The position numbers and the translations under genes are program-made. Below, in pieces: positions 13,857-21,758 of a DNA stretch of 31,030 nucleotides. Below the pieces are notes generated by a model that was not told the origin of the DNA, did not search any database, and worked only from the letters and a program-made list of their open reading frames with translations. The first letter of the stretch is position 1, and each line of letters starts with the position of its first letter. The stretch covers positions 1 to 31,030 of IMG/VR virus record IMGVR_UViG_3300046000_005770. The stretch is one strand, 5' to 3'. The DNA comes from a virus.

Positions 13857-15398
13857 TTATCTTTTAGGTCTGTCTAATCCTAATTCTTTATAAATGTCAT
13901 CATCATCTTCATCGTCGTCGTCGTCATTGGATAACGAAATACCCGGAATAGTCATTATCCAATCTTTCAAATTATTATCAGGAGTTTCATCAGATAAATT
14001 CTCTAATTCAACGTCAAATTGATTCATCGCATCTTCATATTCTTCGTCATTTAAATCTTTTACAATACTATCAATTACTTTTTGAATTAATTGAGCTCCC
14101 CTTTGTGAACCTGAAATTACCTCTCTTAAAAATACTAAAAATTGTTTAGCTGGTAATTTAAATATTTCCTCTAATAAGAAATTCTTAATACTTTTTGAAT
14201 CCTCTTCACTATATTTGTCAGGTATTTGAGACCTCAATCTATTCCAAATTGCTGGACCTAATCTTAAATCCCAAACTTCTTTTTGTAAAATATCTTCAGT
14301 TTCGTCAATTTTATTCCAAGTTTCTTGATCATCAGGTATACCAGCACCTGCGATTACTTCAAATATACCTTTAGTAAGTTCATGTACTAATACTACAAAA
14401 TTTATACCTTCAGCAATAATTTTTACTTTATTATCTTCTTCACCTCCCTCATCTTCACCTCCCTCATCTTCACCATCCATGCCAGGTTGTTCTTCATCAC
14501 CACCTTCCGATTCTGGACTTTGAAATATAACTTGAACTCTACCAGCAACACTACTACTAAGATTTTTAATTGCATCATTACTCATTTGCCAATAAAAACT
14601 ATCATTTATTGACATCATCAATCCGTAACATCTAATAAGTTCTTCTCCATTAGCGTTACCCACTATTTGTTTAATTAAAGTAGAAACACGAGTAAAATCC
14701 AATTCACCTTCACCTGTTTTTATTGATCCAGTGTGTAACCAATGACCCTCTTTTGATGCACCTTGTATTAACGCGTTTGTTAATCGTCTTTTAGCTTTTT
14801 CTAAATTTAAATCTTGTAATGCTTTAGCTAATAATGTCTCATCATGTATAAAGTCATTATCTTCTGGTTGTTGTGGTTGTGATTCATCACCATCTTCATT
14901 GTCATCTGAATCAACATCAACTTCAGGTTCATTTACTTCTGGACCTCTTTGTTGTTGCATCCCTTCAGTAGAACTAATTCCCCCTGTGATGGTGGCGGTT
15001 ATGTTAAGTTTACCTTCAGGTACTGAATACTCTTTCAAAACAATTTGAATTGCAAGTTGTTCTAATTCTCTTTTATATTGAGATTCAATCGTTGTCGTCT
15101 TCCTCAATGCATCCAACATAATACCGGATAAAGATGCATCTTGTATGTTACCACTAAAATTTGAAAATTCTCTTACTTTAGCAACCACATCTCTATATCT
15201 CTCCGACGCTAATAATTCTTGAAAATTTTGATTTGGATTTCCCGTTTTTGGAAAAGGTACCTTTTTAAGTGGGGTATCACCTGTTGCTAATTTTTGTTGT
15301 ATAGATTGATCTGGTCTATCTTCACCATCAAATGTCATTGCCATTTCGTTCAAATTTTCTTTGATTAAAGATAACAATTTTTTCTTAGATAATTTCAT
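13857..15398 (-). CDS. Large acidic protein with N-terminal virion tag
   Basis: A 513-residue protein with an N-terminus (MKLSKKKLLSLIKENLNEMA) that is a basic amphipathic helix ending in L-N-E-M, resembling a capsid-targeting tag with a prohead protease site. The body is mostly helical, interrupted by acidic low-complexity linkers near residues 155-185 and 300-325 (the latter with repeated E-D-E-G-G) and ending in a run of Asp near 495-505. The globular parts do not match a family I know. It is the last gene of the unit from 17815 and sits next to the terminase gene. An internal or ejected virion protein is a reasonable hypothesis; nothing shows catalytic function. Confidence 0.6.
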   Translation of the reverse strand: MKLSKKKLLSLIKENLNEMAMTFDGEDRPDQSIQQKLATGDTPLKKVPFPKTGNPNQNFQELLASERYRDVVAKVREFSNFSGNIQDASLSGIMLDALRKTTTIESQYKRELEQLAIQIVLKEYSVPEGKLNITATITGGISSTEGMQQQRGPEVNEPEVDVDSDDNEDGDESQPQQPEDNDFIHDETLLAKALQDLNLEKAKRRLTNALIQGASKEGHWLHTGSIKTGEGELDFTRVSTLIKQIVGNANGEELIRCYGLMMSINDSFYWQMSNDAIKNLSSSVAGRVQVIFQSPESEGGDEEQPGMDGEDEGGEDEGGEEDNKVKIIAEGINFVVLVHELTKGIFEVIAGAGIPDDQETWNKIDETEDILQKEVWDLRLGPAIWNRLRSQIPDKYSEEDSKSIKNFLLEEIFKLPAKQFLVFLREVISGSQRGAQLIQKVIDSIVKDLNDEEYEDAMNQFDVELENLSDETPDNNLKDWIMTIPGISLSNDDDDDEDDDDIYKELGLDRPKR

Positions 15399-15409
15399 AA
15401 TTTTATAAA

Positions 15410-16363
15410 TTATTTTTTTTCCTGTAACGCCTTAGGTCTTGGACTTGGTTTTGGACCTGGATTAAATGGGTCTCTTTTTGGTCTAGCCGGTTTAGTTCCG
15501 GGAACAACTTTTGGTTTACTCGGAGCAACTGCTGGTGCTGAAGATGTAATAGCATCATAAGTCATAAATTCAGGAATACCATTGTGTCCTTTTTTTACAT
15601 TAGCACCGTGTTGTGGTTCCATAACCTCAGATTCGGTAAGTTTACTTTTAATAAGTTCCATAATTTCATTTTTTGATGTAAAACTATGAAAATTATTTTC
15701 AGCTAACGCCTCAACCCATTCTTTAACATCTTCCTCTTTCTTTTTGTGACCGTTAAAATTTGGTGAAGGTTGTTTCCCTACTACGAATCCTTTTTTCTTT
15801 TTTTCTTTTGGTTCATTACCTTCTTTATCTTCTTTATCTTTTTTCCAAATATTATAAAATTTAGTAAGTTCACTTTCAACCTCATGGTCTTCAGGATCTC
15901 TACCTAAATCTTTTTTTAATTTTTCTTTTGTTGCTCCTATCACAATACCATGTATTGATTCGTCCACTTCTCCCTCTTCAGTTTCACCTTCTTCTTTTTT
16001 CTTAGGTGTAGTTTTCTTTTTAGGTGTTGTAGATTTACTGCCAAACAAATTTGAACCACTTGATTTTGAACCTTTTACAGTTAATCCCATATCCACTTCA
16101 TTAACGTCTTTCTTTTGACCATCAATTTTTCCGTTGTGGTTCTTATCTAATTTCTTTTGTCCACCTTTCAATTCTTCTTTAACCTCAACCTCAGTATTTG
16201 GGTCTTTAGCTAACGCCTGTAATTTTGGGTCTGTTTTTAATTTATCGGCATCAACGACAATTCTTTCATGTAAATCAGAAAGTTGTTTATCATTGAAATT
16301 AACCAATGTTTTTTGAGAAAACCCTTCTTTAACTAGTTGTCCAACAATTACGTCTCTTTTCAT
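15410..16363 (-). CDS. Tagged, lysine/proline-rich protein with EF-hand-like loop
   Basis: A 317-residue hydrophilic protein. The N-terminal ~40 residues (V-K-E-G-F-S-Q-K-T-L-V-N-F-N-D-K-Q-L-S) are a helical element of a kind I recall in several phage virion-associated proteins. A D-K-N-H-N-G-K-I-D-G loop near residue 74 matches an EF-hand calcium loop, although no paired helix is evident. The rest is low-complexity (Lys/Glu/Pro/Thr), with a proline and lysine-rich tail. It starts by an ATGA overlap with the upstream gene, implying translational coupling, and precedes the acidic tagged protein by 11 bases. It is probably a disordered virion or scaffold-associated protein; function unknown. 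Confidence 0.55.
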   Translation of the reverse strand: MKRDVIVGQLVKEGFSQKTLVNFNDKQLSDLHERIVVDADKLKTDPKLQALAKDPNTEVEVKEELKGGQKKLDKNHNGKIDGQKKDVNEVDMGLTVKGSKSSGSNLFGSKSTTPKKKTTPKKKEEGETEEGEVDESIHGIVIGATKEKLKKDLGRDPEDHEVESELTKFYNIWKKDKEDKEGNEPKEKKKKGFVVGKQPSPNFNGHKKKEEDVKEWVEALAENNFHSFTSKNEIMELIKSKLTESEVMEPQHGANVKKGHNGIPEFMTYDAITSSAPAVAPSKPKVVPGTKPARPKRDPFNPGPKPSPRPKALQEKK

Positions 16364-16761
16364 ATATTATTTATTTTAATGTTTTCGTTTAATAGAATAT
16401 AACCTCTTTGTTTTAATTTTTTTGTAACATTTTCTAAAGATTCCGCAAATTTAAATGATAATCTTTCATTTTCTGAATCAAAATCAAATTTTTCCCAAGC
16501 TAACGATATAACACCATCTACAGCATCAATAACTCCGAAATAATCGGAGTTTTGAATAAGTTCTAATTGTAAATCTGTGTTCTTTAATAACCCAACTACA
16601 TCAACATATTCGATGTCAGGAGATTTAGATTGTTGGTTAGCCGAAGCAGGAATGATAAACCACTCCCCCATATCAATCTCAGTACTTTCACTAAAAACAA
16701 ATTCATACTGTTTTTGACCTTTGTAATCTGAACCAATCTCATTGACATATATTAGATGCAT
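16360..16761 (-). CDS. Hypothetical small phage protein
   Basis: A 133-residue acidic protein with beta-rich N-terminus (M-H-L-I-Y-V-N-E-I-G and a Q-Y-E-F-V-F-S strand) and a helical C-terminus. No signal peptide or membrane segment. It is tightly packed: its ATG lies 1 base after the upstream stop, and its TGA overlaps the next ATG. The position among head-block genes suggests a virion or assembly role, but I do not recognise it. Confidence 0.65.
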   Translation of the reverse strand: MHLIYVNEIGSDYKGQKQYEFVFSESTEIDMGEWFIIPASANQQSKSPDIEYVDVVGLLKNTDLQLELIQNSDYFGVIDAVDGVISLAWEKFDFDSENERLSFKFAESLENVTKKLKQRGYILLNENIKINNI

Positions 16762-16762
16762 T

Positions 16763-17815
16763 TTAGTTGAAATATTTACTTAAAGTTTCACCGATACTTC
16801 TATGAATTTCATTTTTAATTTCATCCAAATCTATCTCCTTTTCAACATCAGTTTGTTTTTTATCATTTCCCATCTCTAAATCGGCACTTTTTGATAAATC
16901 GTCACCACCATCAACAAAATCATCTAAAGATATTTCCATTTGTTCTCCCGGTGCTGGGTTATTAATAAACTCATCTAATGCTGACATTGTGTTCTCTCCC
17001 AAATCTTCATCTGATGTTGGTTCTGCAGCAGCTTCAGGTGATGGTTCCATTGCTGGTTCTTCTGAACCCATTTCCCCACCTTCTTCCTCCTCACGTTCAA
17101 ATTTCTTTGCGATGTCTTCAATATCATCATCGTCTAATTTGTCTAAATCAACCGCAGATATAATCATATTTAAAATATACTTTATATCATCACTTTCCAT
17201 TCTATCATGTAAATCTCTCAATTCTTGACCTAACTTTCCTGCAAATTTTTGAGCTTCAGCCATATAGTCTGAACGTTTAGAAGATTCACCACCTTCTAAT
17301 CCAGTCATATCCACACCATCAGCTGGAGGAAATTCACTAGATGGTGCTGCCGATGCGTCAGGTGCAGGTTCCATACTTGGAGCAGGTTCCATACTTGGAG
17401 CAGGTTCCATACTTGGAGCAGGTGCTGCGTTCATTGCTGGTTCAGCCATTGGAGCTTCTTCTTGTGGTTTGTTTTGTTTTAAAACATACTTTGTTGCTTC
17501 CTGTATATTTTCCTGTCCGTTTAAAAGATTTAATCTTTTATATGCGTCAGCATACGAATTAAATCTATTTTTGTTTTTCATAAACATACCACCAATGTAA
17601 TCCAATGATGATTCGTTCAAACCTCTTTTTACGTAGTAACCGTCTTTTTCTTTGACAATACCAAATATTCCACCTGTTTTTGATTCTTTAACCAGTTCAG
17701 GTTTAGTAGATGAATTTGATTTTTTATTTTCGTTGAAATACGTTAACTCAAGAATTCTTTTTAATTTGTCTTCTGTGTTAAGTTTTTCACTGCCTAGGGG
17801 TTTTATCTCTGCCAT
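16763..17815 (-). CDS. Acidic scaffold-like or virion-associated protein with PAPSME repeats
   Basis: A 350-residue protein. Residues 1-115 are basic to neutral and include G-G-I-F-G-I-V-K-E-K-D-G-Y-Y-V-K and G-L-N-E-S-S-L-D-Y-I-G-G-M, a module that I recall from other phage virion-associated proteins; L-N-E-S resembles a protease site. Residues ~115-165 are Pro/Ala/Met-rich with three exact copies of a 6-residue unit. The remainder is a highly acidic helical region ending in a short amphipathic helix. Composition resembles the gp22-type scaffold also encoded here. It is the first gene of a four-gene unit that ends at the terminator near 13840. Role unproven. Confidence 0.6.
   Translation of the reverse strand: MAEIKPLGSEKLNTEDKLKRILELTYFNENKKSNSSTKPELVKESKTGGIFGIVKEKDGYYVKRGLNESSLDYIGGMFMKNKNRFNSYADAYKRLNLLNGQENIQEATKYVLKQNKPQEEAPMAEPAMNAAPAPSMEPAPSMEPAPSMEPAPDASAAPSSEFPPADGVDMTGLEGGESSKRSDYMAEAQKFAGKLGQELRDLHDRMESDDIKYILNMIISAVDLDKLDDDDIEDIAKKFEREEEEGGEMGSEEPAMEPSPEAAAEPTSDEDLGENTMSALDEFINNPAPGEQMEISLDDFVDGGDDLSKSADLEMGNDKKQTDVEKEIDLDEIKNEIHRSIGETLSKYFN
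17364..17417. repeat. Three perfect 18-base tandem repeats
   Basis: Unit GCAGGTTCCATACTTGGA in three perfect copies, encoding repeated P-A-P-S-M-E inside the acidic protein. A slippage product in a linker. Confidence 0.9.
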
Positions 17816-17849
17816 TTTTTTTGATTGTTAGATATACTTATTCTTATCC

Positions 17850-17857
17850 TATAAATA
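17850..17857 (-). promoter_or_regulatory. TATTTATA box upstream of the 16763-17815 gene
   Basis: GTATTTATA on the minus strand, 34 bases before the ATG, in the 70-base gap after the nucleotidyltransferase gene. Confidence 0.5.
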
Positions 17858-17885
17858 CATACATATAGGGAAAAAATAAGGTTCT

Positions 17886-18644
17886 TTATTGTGTCACCGA
17901 CAATTTCTTGTCTGTAAGTTTAGTTTTAAGGTCTAAAAGTTTATGAATGTATCCATTTCTTCTTAATAATTTGAAAGTTAAGTTCTCATAAGAATACTCT
18001 CCTCCTTCATCTAATCCACTCTGTCTGAATGATTTTAACTTTTTTCTCATGTTTTCAATTTCATCAATAGTATCAACACCTTTTTTACTCTTATCAATAA
18101 TTAGGTCGATTTTCTTCATGTAATCCTCAGCTTTTTGTAAAATCATTTTATCGTCAATCTTAGGATTGTCTTTTTTTGGTGAAACAATCCACTTATTGTT
18201 TAAAATTGAATATACACCGGAAGATATATGTTCTTCATTAACATCTTGAACATATAATTCGACGTCAAATCCTTTAATAATGATGTTGTGTTTTTCGTTC
18301 CACACATTTTTCTTGGCGTCAAAGAATTCTTTTAAAATATCTGAATTATATTTCGATTCTTTAAAATCAATAATGATATGTAAATCTACGTCTGAATAAT
18401 TTGACCAGTTATAATTTGATAATGATCCTGTTAATACGATGTCGTGTATGAAAAATTCGACACCTAAGGTTGATATGAAATCCTCAGAAATTTTAATTAA
18501 CGCCTTTCTGATGTCGTCACGCATAGTGAATTTACCCTTTGATTCCTCAAAAATATTGTCAGATAATGAATCCTTAGTCTTAAATGACTTTACGATTTTC
18601 TCATCCCCAACCTTATCCTCAATTAATTCTTCAAATAAACTCAT
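17886..18644 (-). CDS. Predicted nucleotidyltransferase
   Basis: A 252-residue protein with the signature of the DNA polymerase beta-like nucleotidyltransferase fold: G-S at residues 73-74, then D85-x-D87 (S-D-V-D-L-H), and a third acidic position in G-F-D-V-E-L (Asp127/Glu129). Such enzymes transfer a nucleotide to RNA, protein or a small molecule. The C-terminal ~100 residues form a helical domain. No binding partner typical of a toxin-antitoxin pair is adjacent. Its start overlaps the end of the KTSC gene by ATGA, so the two are coupled. Substrate cannot be told from sequence. Confidence 0.8.
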   Translation of the reverse strand: MSLFEELIEDKVGDEKIVKSFKTKDSLSDNIFEESKGKFTMRDDIRKALIKISEDFISTLGVEFFIHDIVLTGSLSNYNWSNYSDVDLHIIIDFKESKYNSDILKEFFDAKKNVWNEKHNIIIKGFDVELYVQDVNEEHISSGVYSILNNKWIVSPKKDNPKIDDKMILQKAEDYMKKIDLIIDKSKKGVDTIDEIENMRKKLKSFRQSGLDEGGEYSYENLTFKLLRRNGYIHKLLDLKTKLTDKKLSVTQ

Positions 18645-18886
18645 CCTATTTTTTTATACTTATGTCCTTTAGCGATATTTTCGTTAAAGTGTTTTCCTTG
18701 TGATTCAGCAAGTCTAAACTTAGTGAATTTTGTCCAAGGAACTTTATTGTATTCATAAATAGTTCCATTATTAAAAGTGACAGTTAAGTCCTCGCTCTCT
18801 GTGTTATAAGATGCCTCTTTTAAATTTGATGAGTTGATGATAACGTGTATCATCTTACCCTCGATTCTTTCTGATGTTATTCCCAT
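18641..18886 (-). CDS. KTSC-domain protein (copy 1)
   Basis: An 81-residue protein matching the short KTSC domain: an S-S-N-L-K-E-A-S-Y strand, a T-F-N-N-G-T-I-Y-E-Y strand, V-P at the turn, and a final A-E-S-Q-G-K-H-F-N-E-N-I. The frame opens at an ATG at 18913, but alignment with the neighbouring paralogue (starts M-G-I-T-S-E-R versus M-S-I-K-K-E-K) places the start at 18886. KTSC domains are found alone or next to RNA- or lysyl-tRNA-synthetase-related proteins; function is uncertain. It is coupled to the nucleotidyltransferase gene (ATGA). Confidence 0.8.
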   Translation of the reverse strand: MGITSERIEGKMIHVIINSSNLKEASYNTESEDLTVTFNNGTIYEYNKVPWTKFTKFRLAESQGKHFNENIAKGHKYKKIG

Positions 18887-18911
18887 ATCATTAATATATG
18901 TAATAAATATC

Positions 18912-18940
18912 AAAAAGAAAACCCCGATTTCTCGGGGTTT
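18912..18940 (-). terminator. Intrinsic terminator between the two KTSC genes
   Basis: AAACCCCGA / TCGGGGTTT hairpin with a 4-base loop. On the minus strand it is followed by TTCTTTTTG and then ATATTTATT, a near copy of the TATTTATA box. Confidence 0.82.
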
Positions 18941-18944
18941 CGTT

Positions 18945-19190
18945 TTAATCTAATTTTTTAAATTTAAACTCTTTAGAGATGAACTTGTTAAAGTACGTCC
19001 CTTGAGACTTTGCCAGTCTAAATTTAGTAAACAATAACATTGGGATTTTACGGTATTCGTAAGAAGCCCCCGAATTGAATGTAATTGTTAATCTTTCTGA
19101 TAATGAGTCATAAGATGCTGACTTAAGACTTGAAGATTTGATTGTTACATCAATCATTTCCCCACTGATTTTTTCTTTTTTTATTGACAT
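18945..19190 (-). CDS. KTSC-domain protein (copy 2)
   Basis: An 81-residue paralogue of the neighbouring KTSC protein, the same length and about half identical (shared S-S-x-L-K-x-A-S-Y, T-F-N-x-G, F-T-K-F-R-L-A and S-Q-G-x-x-F-N). It forms its own short transcript closed by a terminator 5 bases past the stop. The 127-base gap upstream is divergent with the clp gene; no clear promoter was seen for this gene. The pair is a tandem duplication. Confidence 0.8.
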   Translation of the reverse strand: MSIKKEKISGEMIDVTIKSSSLKSASYDSLSERLTITFNSGASYEYRKIPMLLFTKFRLAKSQGTYFNKFISKEFKFKKLD

Positions 19191-19264
19191 GATTTTATAG
19201 TTTTATATTAACAATAATACAAAAAATAATCGATAAAAAAAAATTTTTGACATTTTGTCTATTA

Positions 19265-19296
19265 TTTGGTTTTTTGTATAGAATGTGTTATGTTTG
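19265..19296 (+). promoter_or_regulatory. Bacteroidota-type promoter for the clp gene
   Basis: TTTG (19265-19268), a spacer of exactly 20 bases, then TATGTTTG (19289-19296). The ATG follows 21 bases later, giving a leader of roughly 15 bases. Best consensus match in the window. Confidence 0.78.
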
Positions 19297-19317
19297 TATA
19301 CATAAAACTTATTAAAT

Positions 19318-21339
19318 ATGGCAGTAGATTTTTTTGAAGATGGACCAACAGTTAACCCTAAGAAAGTAAGGAAAGGTTCGAATACCCCGATTTTGGATAA
19401 TTTTTCTCGAGATTTAATAAAACTTGCAGAAGAAGGTAAGATTGACCCTGTTGTTGGTAGGGACAAGGAAGTGAAAAGAATTGCTCAAATTCTTTCTCGT
19501 AAAAAGAAAAACAACGCCGTTATTGTGGGTGATCCTGGTGTGGGTAAATCTGCATTAGTTGAAAAACTAGCATTAATGATTCTTAAAGGTGATTGTCCAA
19601 CAAATTTATTGGATAAACGAATTATGTCTTTAGATTTAACGTCATTAGTTGCTGGAACTAAATATCGTGGACAGTTTGAGGAAAGGATAAAAGCAATTAT
19701 TAATGAATTACAAGAAGCCCCAAATGTTATCATATTCATTGATGAATTACATACTATGGTTGGTGCGGGTAATGCGAGTGGTGCAATGGACGCCGCAAAT
19801 ATTCTTAAACCAGCATTGGCTCGTGGAGAATTACAATGTATTGGTGCGACGACCTTTGATGAATTTAAAAAACACATTGAAAAAGACGGGGCATTAGTTC
19901 GTCGTTTTCAAAAAGTTATTTTAAAAGAACCCACATCATTAGAAACGATTGAGATTTTAAAAAATCTAAAAAATTCATATCAAGAATTTCATAAAGTAAC
20001 GTATGAAGATGGAGTGATTGAAACTATCGTTAAACTTGCAGGTCGTTATATCACTGATAGACAATTTCCTGATAAAGCGATTGATGTTTTAGATGAACTT
20101 GGTTCTGAAAAAAGGATTTCAACTAGAATTCCTGAATCCATTGAAAAATTAAAGAAACAGGCGGACGAAATTAAAGAAAGAAAAATCCAAGTAGTGAAAT
20201 CTCAAAATTATGAGCAAGCAGCCAAATTAAGAGATGATGAACGAAAAATAATGGATAAACTTGAAGACGAAAAAATAAAATGGTCTGAAAAACAAAAAGA
20301 TAATAAAATACCCGTATCAGTTGATGACGTTTATGTGATTATTTCCGAAATGACTGGAGTACCAATTTCAAAATTAGATTCTAAAGAAACTCAAAAGTTA
20401 TTAAATTTTGAAACATTACTTGGGGAAAAAGTAATTGGTCAAGAAGAGGCTGTAATGACAATATCTAAATCAATACGAAGAAATCGTGTTGGAATAAAAG
20501 ACGCTAATAAACCAATAGGTTCGTTTATTTTCTTAGGTTCCACCGGTGTTGGTAAAACATATTTGGCGAAGACATTAGCTGAATTTTTATTTGGTGACCC
20601 TGAAAAAATTATTCGTATTGATATGAGCGAATATATGGATAGACATAACGTTTCAAAATTAATCGGTTCTCCTCCAGGTTTCGTTGGTTATGATGAAGGG
20701 GGTCAATTAACTGAGAAAGTTAAAAATAACCCATTCTCTGTCATTTTATTTGATGAAATTGAGAAGGCTCATAAGGATGTTTTCAATTTACTATTACAAA
20801 TTTTAGATGAAGGACATTTAACAGATTCATTTGGTAGAAAAGTTAATTTTACGAATTGTTTAATTATCATGACATCAAACATCGGAGCCAAAAAAGTTTC
20901 AGAGTTTGGTGGTGGAGTTGGGTTCTCAACATCATCTTCTGAAGTTCAAAAATATGAAGTTAGAAAGACAATGATTCAAAAGGCATTAAAACAACAATTT
21001 AATCCTGAATTTTTAAATCGTATTGACGATGTTGTTCTATTCAATTCATTAAATGATGAAACCTTAAAGAAAATTATCAATATTGAAATTGGTAAATTGA
21101 ATAATCGTTTAAAAGATAAAAACTACAAGGTAACTTTTGACAAATCAGTAACCTTAAGAGTATTTGAATTAAATTCACAAGAAGAATATGGTGCGAGACC
21201 TATTAAAAGAATTATCCAAAATCTTTGTGAAGATTTTTTAAGTGAAGAAATATTGAAAGGTAACATTGTTGAAAATGAACAAATCACTTTAAAATCCAAA
21301 GATCAAAAATTAATAATCACGAAAAAGATTGATAAATAG
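19318..21339 (+). CDS. ClpC-like AAA+ unfoldase lacking the N-domain
   Basis: A 673-residue Hsp100 protein with two AAA+ modules that unfolds proteins by ATP hydrolysis and may feed them to a ClpP peptidase. Module 1 has Walker A G-D-P-G-V-G-K-S (71-78) and Walker B I-F-I-D-E (139-143). A short middle domain contains a UVR-like Y-E-Q-A-A-K-L-R-D-D-E (298-308), as in ClpC, and not the long coiled coil of ClpB. Module 2 has G-S-T-G-V-G-K-T (407-414) and I-L-F-D-E (476-480). A V-G-F tripeptide (534-536) sits where ClpP-binding loops occur. The usual ~140-residue Clp N-domain is missing: only ~25 residues precede the first module. It has a host-type promoter, suggesting early or continuous expression. 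Substrates unknown. Confidence 0.92.
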   Translation: MAVDFFEDGPTVNPKKVRKGSNTPILDNFSRDLIKLAEEGKIDPVVGRDKEVKRIAQILSRKKKNNAVIVGDPGVGKSALVEKLALMILKGDCPTNLLDKRIMSLDLTSLVAGTKYRGQFEERIKAIINELQEAPNVIIFIDELHTMVGAGNASGAMDAANILKPALARGELQCIGATTFDEFKKHIEKDGALVRRFQKVILKEPTSLETIEILKNLKNSYQEFHKVTYEDGVIETIVKLAGRYITDRQFPDKAIDVLDELGSEKRISTRIPESIEKLKKQADEIKERKIQVVKSQNYEQAAKLRDDERKIMDKLEDEKIKWSEKQKDNKIPVSVDDVYVIISEMTGVPISKLDSKETQKLLNFETLLGEKVIGQEEAVMTISKSIRRNRVGIKDANKPIGSFIFLGSTGVGKTYLAKTLAEFLFGDPEKIIRIDMSEYMDRHNVSKLIGSPPGFVGYDEGGQLTEKVKNNPFSVILFDEIEKAHKDVFNLLLQILDEGHLTDSFGRKVNFTNCLIIMTSNIGAKKVSEFGGGVGFSTSSSEVQKYEVRKTMIQKALKQQFNPEFLNRIDDVVLFNSLNDETLKKIINIEIGKLNNRLKDKNYKVTFDKSVTLRVFELNSQEEYGARPIKRIIQNLCEDFLSEEILKGNIVENEQITLKSKDQKLIITKKIDK

Positions 21340-21375
21340 TTTGTTTTTTTGTAAAAACATATATATTTATATTCT

Positions 21376-21476
21376 TGAAGGTTCTCTTTGTCGATTACCT
21401 TTTCGTTTTTTTAATAAGTAAGTGGGGTTGAACCCACCCAAAGACCTTAAACCCCGACATCTCGTTGGGGTTTTTT
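21376..21476 (+). ncRNA. Candidate small structured RNA
   Basis: The stretch after clp is not coding. A possible promoter (TTTG at 21340, 18 bases, TATATTTA at 21362) would start a transcript near 21376. This could fold with AAGGT (21378-82) plus CTTT (21386-89) pairing AAAGACCTT (21440-48) around a GTGGG/CCCAC hairpin (21422-37), and it ends at a strong terminator. AAGGT can instead pair with ACCTT at 21397-401, so two exclusive folds exist. No known family was recognised. Part of it may simply be the clp 3' UTR. Confidence 0.4.
21449..21476 (+). terminator. Intrinsic terminator after clp / candidate RNA
   Basis: AAACCCCGAC / GTTGGGGTTT stem (10 pairs, one G-T), loop ATCTC, followed by TTTTTT on the plus strand. 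Confidence 0.88.
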
Positions 21477-21484
21477 ATTGAAAT

Positions 21485-21515
21485 TTTGTTTTGTGATTTA
21501 AAAATCGTATATTTA
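21485..21515 (+). promoter_or_regulatory. Probable promoter of the small lipoprotein gene
   Basis: TTTG (21485-88), 19 bases, TATATTTA (21508-15). The last base departs from TAnnTTTG. The ATG is 6 bases further, so the message would be nearly leaderless. Confidence 0.5.
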
Positions 21516-21521
21516 CTATAT

Positions 21522-21704
21522 ATGAAAAAAGTAACATTTATTTTGGCTCTTGGTGTAGCACTTACACTATCAGCTTGTGGTTCAGAGTCAACCGCAACTC
21601 AAACAACTGACTCAACTTCGGTTCAAGCCGATACAACTTCTACTTCACTTCCCGAAACAGGAAATGCTGGGGAAATTCCAGCAGACAGCGCAGTTGTAAA
21701 ATAA
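21522..21704 (+). CDS. Small lipoprotein
   Basis: The start is placed at ATG 21522, where a clear lipoprotein signal begins (K-K at positions 2-3, a hydrophobic core, L-S-A-C with the lipidated Cys19). The frame is open further upstream, but that part overlaps the terminator and promoter. The mature part is ~42 residues of Ser/Thr/Ala/Glu, probably disordered, so it is a lipid-anchored flexible peptide. It precedes the RNA-repair genes by 54 bases but has a poor functional match with them. Small lipoproteins of phages can block receptor or superinfecting phage; no direct evidence here. Confidence 0.75.
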   Translation: MKKVTFILALGVALTLSACGSESTATQTTDSTSVQADTTSTSLPETGNAGEIPADSAVVK

Positions 21705-21758
21705 GAAATTGGGGGTTGGGTTATTCCTTCCCCTATTTTTTAATTCTAAATCTCTCCT

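Noticed and set aside
18887-18913. ATG at 18913 as the start of KTSC copy 1
   Set aside because: The paralogue aligns from residue 1 with the ATG at 18886, and the extra codons cover the AT-rich box region.
21421-21476. GGTTGAACCC-like segment as a tRNA T-arm
   Set aside because: No acceptor stem, anticodon arm or CCA-end context can be drawn around it; the region fits hairpins plus a terminator better.
21711-21742. G-rich then C-rich stretch after the small lipoprotein as a terminator
   Set aside because: Only about four G-C pairs can form with a large loop, although a T-tract follows; too weak to list.
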